NCBI GenBank assembly: GCA_033439295.1
Contig: JAVTLE010000023.1
Span: 3,384,530-3,448,529, forward strand
DNA: 64,000 nucleotides
From: Deuterostichococcus epilithicus
Taxonomy: Eukaryota; Chlorophyta; Trebouxiophyceae; Prasiolales; Stichococcaceae
Direction of reading: 5' to 3'
Below the pieces are notes generated by a model. It did no database searches. It was not told the DNA's origin and saw only the letters and a list, made by a program, of their open reading frames with translations. Positions within the stretch are counted from its first letter, which is position 1; each line of letters opens with the position of its first letter. The position numbers were made by a program, and so were the translations under genes. This document shows, in pieces, positions 56,101-64,000 of the stretch.

Positions 56101-59100
56101 CAGTGACCCCACCCATGTGGCAGGTTTGCCGAGGCGCACCTGCAGCGCGGCGATCTCCGCCTGACCAGCTTGCAGGGCCTCGCTCAGCCCCGTCTTCTGC
56201 GCCTCCAGCTTGGCAATGCGCTTCTGCAGGCCCGCCGCCTGCGCGCTTGCCATCTCCGCCGCCGCCTTTTCCGCAGCAGCCAACTTCTCCTGTTTTGCGC
56301 GTTCACGAAGTTCAGCGGGCCCACGCGTCCATCCGACGATCAGTTCCTGTTGGGCTCACATGCGCAAGCTTCTCAAACACTTCACAAGCTTTGCACACAA
56401 CAAACAAGCGGGGAGTGTGCACCTGCAGCGCCGCCACCTCGGCGCGTGCGGCCTCCGCTGCCTCCGCCGCGGCCCACTCGCGGGACTCGGAGTCCTGTAG
56501 TCGCGCCGCGAGATCGGCCTTGACCGCGCCGGCGGCCTCTGCCTGCTGCGCAGCCTCCGCGGCAAGGGCGTCCGCACGAGTGACTGCCTCCTGCTGCCGC
56601 CGCTCCGCCTCCTGCCGCTGCCGATGCGCTTCCTGCAGCCGCTGTTCGGCTTCCTGCTGCCGCCGCTCCGCCTCCTGCTGCCCGGCCCGCGCCGCCGCCA
56701 GCTGCGCCTCCAGGCCGCTGGCCCGCCGCTGCGCCTGCTCCGCGGCTTCCTGCGCGTCCACCGCCGCCGCCTCCGCCTCAGCGGCGCGAGCGTCCGCCGC
56801 CCCCACCGCCGCCCGGCCGTCGGCGGCGGCCCCCTCCAGGGCCGCCTTTGCTTCGTCCGCCGCCGCCAGGGCAGCAGCCCGCTGCGCGGCCGCCTCCTCC
56901 GCGCGGGCGGCGGCACCCTCCCCGTCTGCTGCCAGGCTGGCCTTCTCAGCGGCCAGGCTGTCGTTCTCTGCCGTCAGCGCCTCGTTGGCGGCGGTCAGCC
57001 GCTGGAGCTCGGCAGACAGCTCCGCCTGCTGCGACGCAGCCGCCTCGGCCCGCGACTCGGCGGCGGCGGCGCGCGCCGCCGCCGCCTGCACGTCGCCGCC
57101 GGCTGCCACTGCGGCCTCCGCGGCCGCCTGCAGAACGAGCACCACGGCGCGGTGAGCATCTTGTAGAGTACTCTCCTTCAGCACACAGGGGTGCCCGAAG
57201 CAGTCCAGGAGAGCGAAAGCATGGATCTTCAAAACGCGAACGACTTGCGCACGCGATGCATTGTCAAGCGGGCAAGGTGCCACAGCCGCTGCAGGCGGGG
57301 TACCTTCAGAGCACCCTTCCCTCAGTGCTCTGATCCGAATGCTGTGCCTCAGAAGACATAGCACAACTACCGAGTACCTGCTGCGCGTGCTGCTCGGCAA
57401 GAGCCTCGGCCAGGCGCGCCTCCAGCTGCTGGGCGCGCTGCCGCTCCGCCGCCAGCTCCTCTGCGGCGGCATGGCCCTGCGCAGACGCGCCGCAAGGAGC
57501 CGCTCTCAACCACTGGTGGTCCAAACTGCTCTCGACACACCTTCTAGCCATGTGCGTGGGACCTCGGCCCGCTTGCGGCGCTGGCTGGCATGAGCGCGCT
57601 GTCCTCCTTGGAACAACACAAAACAAAACAAATGTACCTTGCCCGCTTGATTAGTGTCTCGTGCAACTATCTCATGCAACAAAAGCCTCTCGCTGTGAGT
57701 CTCAGCCCACCTGGTCGCGCAGCGATGCGTTGTCAGCAGTGCGCGCTTCCAGCGTCTCAGTCAGCGCCGCGACGCGTGTTTCCAGGTCGTCCAGCAGCTC
57801 GTGCGATTCCGCCGCCGCCGCCGCCTCCGCCTCCAGCGCCGCCACCGTCTCTCTGTGGAACGGCGGCAGTAGGGTTGGCACCGAAAGTCGACGTCACATG
57901 GTTTGCCGTGGCACGATAGAATGGGGATGCTAGCAGCTGATGGTGTGCGCGGCCACTGGTGAGCAGCCCAGAAGCATGGCAGGCGGGCATGCAGGCGGGC
58001 AGTGCTCAGAGGATGCTCCCGGCACCTGAGCTGCGCGACCTCTGCAGCGTCAGCGCCGCCGTCCTGCGGTGCCGCCGCTGCAGCCTCCGTCTCCTTGGTG
58101 GCCGCCAGCGCTGCCTCCAGCTCAGCGATGCGGGCATCCGCCGCCGCCAGCTGCCTCTGCACCTGCATGGCGTCTGGGCCTGATTTGGCGTCCACCTCGT
58201 GCAGTGCCTGCGCCGCAGGGCCGGGGGCCGGCTCGCACGACGCTCTCGAATGGGCTCAAGGAAACATCACAAACTCCTGTTCCATTGCTAATGGAGCCAC
58301 AGCCTGCCACCCTGATGCAACATGCTGCCAGAAGGTTGCAGGGAGTTTAGGAGGCAAGCAGCTACAGGAATGCATGCTGAGAGCGCTTGCCAGCAGCACA
58401 TCAGGCGTGGCTGCCGCCACATCGTCGCCAACAGAGGCGATGCTCTCCTGCGGCGCAACGGCGACGCTGCCCTGTTCTGACACCAGGCTAGACGGTGCCG
58501 GTATTGTCCGTTCCGCAGCCGGCTCTGTTGCGGGCAGTTCCGCCACTGGCCCGGCCGCAGGCAGTTCTGCCACAGGCTCTGGGGTCAGCGCCGCTGCCGG
58601 CGTTGGCACGGAGACTGCCGCCGGCTCTGCGCTGAGCGGCGCCGCACTCTCGTCGTCCTGCTGCCAGCCGTCGTCCTCGGCCTGCCAGCCGCCTTCGTCC
58701 CCCCAGCCGTCCGCTGCGCCGGCGCCTGCCTGGAGTGCTTCTGCTGCGGCACCGGCCGGCGTGCTGTCTGCCGGCGGCTGCTCTGGCTGCGCTGCTGACG
58801 CTTCCGCTTCGCTGCCGGCGTCGGCGTCGGCGGCTGCGGCTGTGCCGTGCACAGCAGCAGCGGCGGCATCGCCTCCAAGCTCCGGCAGCGGCGCCGAGCC
58901 CTGCGACTCCTCCGGCAGCTGGCCCTCGTCGAGCGCGTCCCAGCCATCTGCTTCCTGCTGCCACTCATCACCCTCCCAGCCCGCCTCGTCCTCCGCCGCC
59001 GCCGCAGACTCCGGCAGCGCCACAGCCTCGTCCAGATCAGCAGGCTGGGCTTCTGTCACGGCCGCCGCAGGCTGCTCGCCAGCTGGCTCAGGTTCGGCGT

Positions 59101-62100
59101 CCGCGGCGTCCGCGGCGTCTGCGGCGGAAGCGCCGGCACTGGCCGCGTCTTGGAACAGGGCCTTGACGGCTGCTGGGGTGGGGGTGCTGGTGACCTCCGT
59201 GTCTCCCTCCTCAGCCGTCGGCGGCAGCTGCGACTGCTGCAGCGACGCCTCCGACAGCAGCGAGGCAGCGACGTCCAGCGACCTGCACTCGATCACGCAG
59301 CGCACGCCATCGGCTTGTGTGAAGCCAACAAACGGGCTGCAGATTCGAGAGCGGCTGCGCCAGCACGAAGCAAGCGAAGCAAGCACACAAGCCGGCGACT
59401 TGGTCAGCATGCTGGTCTCCGCGGGTCCGCTTCCTGGACCCCCCGCCCCGCACAGGCCTTGATGTCCACGCCCAGCGGAGGCACGTCCCGCGGCCCAGGG
59501 ACATTTGTACAGGCAAGCTCCAGACCACGCAGCGGGGGCCCGCACCAGGCGTGACCAGGCGCGTGCACTCAACACAGACGGGGTGGACAGCGCGCAACCG
59601 AGGGTCGCTGTCCGCGTATACCACTGTCCCCCGAACTCTTGACGCGGTCTCAGGAGACGCACCAAGCATGATCGGGACGCAGGCGCTCCGGGGTGGACAG
59701 AGCGCGGCCGAGGTCGTTGCCCACATAGTCCGGCACGCTGCCCGAGGAAGAAGACACCGGAGGGCTGCCGCCCGGTGCTGCATTGGGGACACCGATTCAG
59801 CGTTGTCCGGGCGCCCGAGAGGCGGTTGCTCATGTCTGGTGAGGACCCGCCGTGACAAACATGGCAGACACAGACGGCAGCGGGCACTGGATGTGCAGAA
59901 AGCCTGAGCGGCATTGCAGAACGTTGCGGTGCAATGCATTCCAGCAATGGGCTGGGCTACGTCTGATGCAGCTGTGCACCTTGCAGTGTCGATAATAGCA
60001 CAGAACCTCACCTGCATCCGGCGCTGGAGGGCCAGCCTCCCAGTGGCCGCCCCCATTCTGCAGCTCTGGCACCCCACCGAGCTCGTCATTGCCGGGCTGC
60101 TGCGGCTGCAGCGGTGACGGCGCCGGCGAGCGCACCGAGCCCGGGCTGCCGGCCTCGTCAGCGTCCTCCCACGGCAGTGGCCCCGTGATCTTGCCTGCAT
60201 GGAGGCGAGGGATTTGCTATCGCATTCCGTGTGCTGCCACCAACATGTGTTGGAAGCTTGCTGTGTGACTTGGCTAGTGGCAGCCGTGCAATATTCCTTG
60301 ACCACAGAGTCCGGCGCATCATCATTAGTAGACAGAATGGTGGTGCACAGCGCCAAGGCCCCACCTCGCAAGAGGCGCAGGGATGATTCAACCCGGAATG
60401 TGGGGTCACACTGAAGAGTGGTCGCAGTCAGGCAGCCCCACCTGTGGTGTCGCTGGCGTGCGAGGACGTGCCGCGAGCGAGCCACGCGCCGAGCGACGCC
60501 ATGTGCCCCAGCGGACCGGGGGTGCCGCCGGCTGCACGCGACGCGTGCGCCGCCTCGCCGCCTGCAGGGGTGAAATACTCCGTCCCCGGCGTCTGCGGTC
60601 GCTGGTGGGAGCCAAAGGCCCCCGGCGTCTGCTCCGCCGCGCGCCGCGGGCTGCCCGGCTCCGCCAGCTGCGCCGCCTGCTCAAAGGCGGAGCCGCGTCG
60701 GAAGGAGGTGTCCTGCTGGCGGGCGGGAGACTCCTGCCCGTGGGGTGACGCAGCGGTTGGCGGCGGCGCCTCGGCATCGGTGTCTAGCGCCGCCGCCTCC
60801 GCTGGCGCAACCGAGGTGGTGTCCACCCACTGCGCAGTGGCGACCGCCGCCTCCATGGCGGCCGCCGCCTCCGGCGCATGTTGCGCCGCCTGAAATGCCT
60901 GCAGCGAACGTCGGCGAGATTGTTGAGCATGGGTCGTGATGCGGTCAGACCCAGTTGCTCATCACGAAGCTGACGGCATTGAAGTCGCATGTGCCGCTGT
61001 GCGGCCAGATTGTATCAGCTAATTCCTCAGTGAACGAGCTTTGTGGCAGGGATGGCCGCAGCCAAAGTGCACCTGCTCAGGATGCGCAGCGTCGCCAGGC
61101 TGCTGGTCTGCCAGCACGTCAGCGGCCGCCACCGGCTCCGCAGCGGCGGTGGTCGCGGCAGGCGCCTCCTCGCCTGCGCCAACAGAGGCGCCGGCGGTCG
61201 CTGCCACCGAGGCGGCGTCCGGCTGCGCAGCGTATGGCGCCAGCCACTCTGCGATCTGTTCCTCGGTGTAACCCTGCTGCCGATAGTAGTCCGCCCACTC
61301 CTGGACCTGCGTCAGCGGTCACGACCATGGCTTGAACACTTCGAGAAGGGGCTCAATGTGCCCTTGGAACTTCCGTGTATCTTGTTCGGACCTTAAAGGC
61401 GCAGTGTCATGGCGCATATTGCGCACTGCTAATGAAAGTTGCCTAAGCCTGCGCACACTGACAGCAGCTCTGCAGCTATGCAGCCGTGTCACTGATAGCA
61501 GCTCTGCAGTTCTGCTACTGTGCAGCTGTGCAACTCTTGCAGCTCCTACAACTTTTGCAGCTTTGACTGGCTGCCAATGCCAAAATGGTGCAGGAGGCGC
61601 CAAAATGGTGCAGGAGGCGGTACCTGCTCCAGCGTGTACGTCTCCTGTGCGCCCTCCGGCGCAGCCTCTGTCGCCGCCTGGCCCTCCTGCTCCACATACG
61701 GCACGTCCCACGCCTGCTGCTGCTCCGGCAGAGCATCGGCTGGCTGCCCGGCATCATACTGCTCGGGATCCGTCGGCTGCCCGGCGCCATGCTGCTCGGC
61801 GCCGTAGTCCTGCGCCGGTCCCCCCTCCGGGTCCCACTCAGCGCCCGCCGCACCGCCAAAGCCATTCGCCGCGGCCGCCTCGGTGTCCGCTGCGCCACCG
61901 AGGCTGTCCGCCGCTGCCGCCTCCGGATCCGCTGCCGCTGCAGCTGGCTCCTCGATGCTGACGAGCAGCGAGCCGATATGCGGCTGCGAGGGAGCGGTGT
62001 ACGCGGCGCCGACTGGCGGGGAGAGCGGCGAGGTCGCTGCTGCTGCGCCATGCCGAGGCGTGCGCATGCCTGGCGACGGGGGCTGCGACTGCGCCTGAGC

Positions 62101-63885
62101 AGCAATGAGCCGGCTCAGAGGAGTGGGGTTCTGGCAGCGATTGCAGCAGAGGAGCAACACCTAAACCAACTTTCATCCAGGCAAAAGTCGCAGATGGCAA
62201 TGTCATACCGGTGAGAACATTTCGCGCCCGTCTGTGACGCCAGGCTGACCCATCGGTGGTGGGCTTGGGGACTGCATGGCGGGCAATGATCATCATCAGC
62301 AAGTCGAGGGTCCCCACTTCAGATTGCATTACATAATGACACGCAGATGATGTGTAGATCTGGCCGACATCTGGCAGCCGGCACCATACCTGCTTGACCG
62401 GCGGCGGCGACGCCGCACCGTCCTCGGCGCTCAGCAGTGCCTGGGAGGATGCCCAGTGCAGCGCGCCGTTCGCTCCCTGTGCATCCCTTCCTGACGTCGT
62501 GCGCACCGCCGGCAGCTCAGCGGCAGCCGGGGGCTGCTCCTCAGCAGCAGGCGAGTCGTCGGCCGCATCCGCCGCCTCCGCCGGCGCGCCGGGGTTGAAG
62601 AATGTCACGCTGGGCTTGGCGAACGCGCTGCCGCCGCCGGCATCGGCGCCGGGAGTTGCGCCGGGGGGCATAAAGAAGCCGACCTGCGCCACAAATTGTA
62701 GCAGTGGTAGGTATGGACTGCCAGGACGGAGGGACAAGGCAGATTGAGTACAGAGCGCCACCTTGATGTGGCGACAGCGCCCCTTCAGCATCAGGGGCGC
62801 TGCAGAATCCCTTTTGCTGCCTGTGGATGACAGCATTGCGTGATACGGTGGCAGTGCGCATGATGCATGCGCATGGGGCCATGGCTCACCTTCGCGCCTC
62901 CGCCAGCGGCGCCCGGCGGCATGAATGCCCCGCGGGCGGGGCTGGCAAACGACGAGCCGCTGCCGGTGCTCTTGGGCTGGCTGCCAAAGGCGCCCGTCGA
63001 GGCGTAGCGGCTTGCGACGCCACCCTTGGCCGCGCGCAGGCCGCCCGAGCGGAAGCTGCCGGAGGGGCTGGCCTCCGGGGTGCCGGCCTGGCTGCTCCTG
63101 CAGGGTGCGACCTCCCTTCTCATTTGCATCCAAGTGCGCATTCGAGGATGTGGCTTGCAACCCTGTGGACTGGCTGCTGCGCCAGCCATCCGCCATCCTT
63201 CGCTGTTGCACTCTCCGCCTGTCGCAAGCGCCGCAGCCGCGGAACGCAGGGTGGCCATTGCGGCATTGCGTTGCTGTATCTGGTGTGCATCAATGAACGG
63301 CATGCTGGGTGGCTGCACCTTTGAGACAGCGGCTGCCCGGGTGGGGCTTCCAGCGGGGCGGCGGGCCCGCCTTCGTTTGGAGCAGTGCTGGCTCGTGTGG
63401 GCGGCGGCGGCGGCACAAGGTCAGGCGGCGGCGCGTCACTGCCCTCCTCCCTCCAGCATTTGCGCTGCGTCAGGGAAGCGGGCCATGAGTGACGACGTCA
63501 GCATGATGCGCCGGCAGTACCCTGGACTCTGAACCTCCCAAGATTTGATCAGCCCTCAGGAGTACACAGACGCATTTGACGCCACAGCGATTCCTGACTT
63601 TGCGTGATCTGTGAGCAGAGTCCGCTGCTCTGCTACGACTCACCTCCTCGTCATAGAAAAACTTGTTGGTTTCGCCCATCTTCGCCTTCACAGCCGGCTT
63701 CTTGCCGTCGCCAGGGCCCTGGACAGAGTGAAACTCCGCGAGATTGGCCTCGCAATGTTCCATTGATACATCAGGTGCTGGATCATTATAAACAGAGAGA
63801 TCTAAGCGAAAAAGGCAACGGATTTTGAACTCACCCAGAGGCGTCCCAGGAGGCCGCGCTTTGCGGGGGTGACCTGCTTCTCCAT
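52171..63885 (-). CDS. SEC16-tail / p115-tail coiled-coil protein
   Basis: In-frame exons from the N side: 63885-63835, 63718-63644, 63464-63319, 63097-62890, 62683-62390, 62130-61624, 61306-61073, 60898-60442, 60194-60012, 59313-58421, 58207-58026, 57852-57711, 57476-57378, 57127-56423, 56289-56140, then further coiled-coil exons to 53193-52171. The first exons carry the SEC16 C-terminal signature (KMGETNKFFYDEE, then RKCWREEGSDAPPP and a proline run). The middle is acidic and Trp-rich, then a long Ala/Glu/Gln coiled coil, and the end carries the p115/Uso1/MAG4 tail motif (NDLLACLGQESAKV). SEC16 organises COPII exit sites; p115 tethers ER-to-Golgi vesicles. The frame is open upstream of the ATG at 63885, so the gene may begin beyond the window. 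No p115 armadillo head or SEC16 central domain lies in the window. Confidence 0.72.
53051..53122. repeat. 24-bp coding repeat, three copies
   Basis: Units start at 53051, 53075 and 53099 and share GCGTCGCCGCCAAA; they encode the GFGGDA(E/Q)E repeats of the SEC16/p115-like tail. Confidence 0.85.
53193..58207 (-). other. long coiled-coil rod ending in p115/Uso1-type motif
   Basis: Exons encode uninterrupted heptad-like sequence, e.g. ARIAELEAALAATKETEAAA, ETVAALEAEAAAAESHELLD, AAERQRAQQLEARLAEALAE, QQEAERRQQEAEQRLQEAHR and RVAQLAAERDQLAGELQASQ. The exon at about 53650-53530 ends QQEFNDLLACLGQESAK and joins in phase to VAALSDALEQQGTDVDAIL; this matches the plant p115 (MAG4) tail D-L-L-V-C-L-G-Q-E-x-S-K-V with its following G-x-D-V-D. 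Exons between 56.05 and 55.7 kb and at 54.4-54.6 kb are only approximately bounded. Confidence 0.75.
55229..55304. repeat. about 25-bp minisatellite, three copies, in an intron
   Basis: Copies of ACAGGATGGCAGGACGTG begin at 55229, 55255 and 55279 with a few changes. They fall in the intron between two coiled-coil exons of the SEC16/p115-like gene. Confidence 0.85.
58421..59313 (-). other. acidic Trp-rich repeats
   Basis: One 893-base exon. Within an acidic Ala/Pro/Glu-rich stretch are DEAGWEGDEWQQEADGWDAL and, further on, ADGWGDEGGWQAEDDGWQQD. The spacing of Trp in acidic sequence resembles adaptor-binding W motifs seen in trafficking proteins such as SCYL1. The acceptor at 59313 (CACAAG|CCGATG) was chosen because it is the one that keeps phase with the exon before. 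Confidence 0.6.
61581..61620. repeat. 20-bp tandem duplication beside a donor
   Basis: CAAAATGGTGCAGGAGGCG is repeated head to tail at 61581 and 61601, identical over 19 bases. On the coding (-) strand it lies within the first bases of the intron after the exon ending ETYTLEQ. Confidence 0.92.
62890..63885 (-). other. SEC16-type C-terminal signature region
   Basis: Four exons give KRGLLGRLW, GPGDGKKPAVKAKMGETNKF, FYDEE, RKCWREEGSDAPPPDLVPPP, and later GGVASRYASTGAFG. Plant and animal SEC16 proteins end with a short hydrophobic/Trp lead, a K-L-G-E-x-N-x-F-Y-Y-D-E-x-L-K-R-W motif, an E-E-G-x-x-x-x-P-P-P run and an R-S-R-Y-V-D-x-F-N motif; all four are matched in order. All junctions keep phase. 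In SEC16 this follows the central COPII-binding domain, which would have to lie to the right of 64000. Confidence 0.75.
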
Positions 63886-64000
63886 TGCTGCTGCTGCTGT
63901 CGGCCGCTGAGCTGACTTGGTAAATCCGTGTAAACTGGGCAGCTGTCGCGGGTTCTCGGTCAGAAGCGGGCCTCGGCAGCTATCAAGCTCCCGCTGCTGC

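Noticed and set aside
56097-57155. 352-codon plus-strand open frame rich in Ala, Ser, Arg and Cys
   Set aside because: It mirrors the coiled-coil exon on the minus strand; composition is what reversed GCC/GCG-rich heptads produce.
58002-59462. 486-codon plus-strand open frame opposite the SEC16/p115-like gene
   Set aside because: Antisense shadow of a GC-rich exon: Ser/Ala/Cys low complexity, no motif, and the minus strand has in-phase splice sites.
1-64000. tRNA, rRNA, transposon, virus-like element or CRISPR array
   Set aside because: I looked for cloverleaf-like segments, reverse transcriptase or transposase motifs, long terminal repeats and spaced repeats and saw none; this is by eye and could miss small or decayed ones.

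Overview
The window looks like nuclear DNA of a GC-rich green alga (Chlorophyta, probably a Chlorella-like trebouxiophyte). The reasons are intron-dense genes with GTGAGT-type donors and TGCAG acceptors, alanine-rich proteins, CAG/CTG runs, plant-type families (B3 domain, MAG4-like tail) and short TTTAGGG-like motifs. This placement is inference; no marker gene fixes the genus. I saw no rRNA or tRNA gene, transposon, virus-like element or CRISPR array. Coding calls come from reading splice sites by eye. Sec61, the mitochondrial L11 gene, the B3 gene, the 87-residue gene and the 5' two-thirds of the last gene splice in frame; inner exons of the giant gene and a few ends do not resolve.

Layout. 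59-2705 (+): 3' part of a glycosyltransferase-like gene cut by the left edge. 3116-6572 (+): SEC61 alpha, 12 exons, 476 aa. 7696-8753 (-): small basic protein with a UAP56-binding motif. 9568-10365 (+): mitochondrial-type ribosomal protein uL11. 10614-12852 (-): B3-domain transcription factor, 406 aa. 13528-14062 (+): unrecognised 87-aa protein with a basic tail. 14444-48953 (-): one 34.5-kb VPS13-family bridge-like lipid-transfer gene, from a membrane-anchored chorein start through RBG repeats, a six-repeat VAB domain, two C2 domains and the helical C-terminus to a PH-like domain. 49762-51729 (+): CCDC174-like coiled-coil protein. 52171 to at least 63885 (-): a protein that begins, within the window, with a SEC16 tail signature and ends with a p115/Uso1 (MAG4) tail signature; it may extend past the right edge.

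From SEC61 onward the genes alternate strand without exception, giving divergent promoter gaps of about 0.7-0.8 kb and shorter convergent 3' gaps. Three of the nine genes serve the early secretory pathway or ER contacts: the translocon pore, an ER-to-organelle lipid bridge, and a COPII exit-site/vesicle-tether-like protein. The most unusual items are the SEC16-tail/p115-tail combination, the N-terminal membrane segment of the VPS13-like protein, and several introns or exons that look newly made by local tandem duplication.
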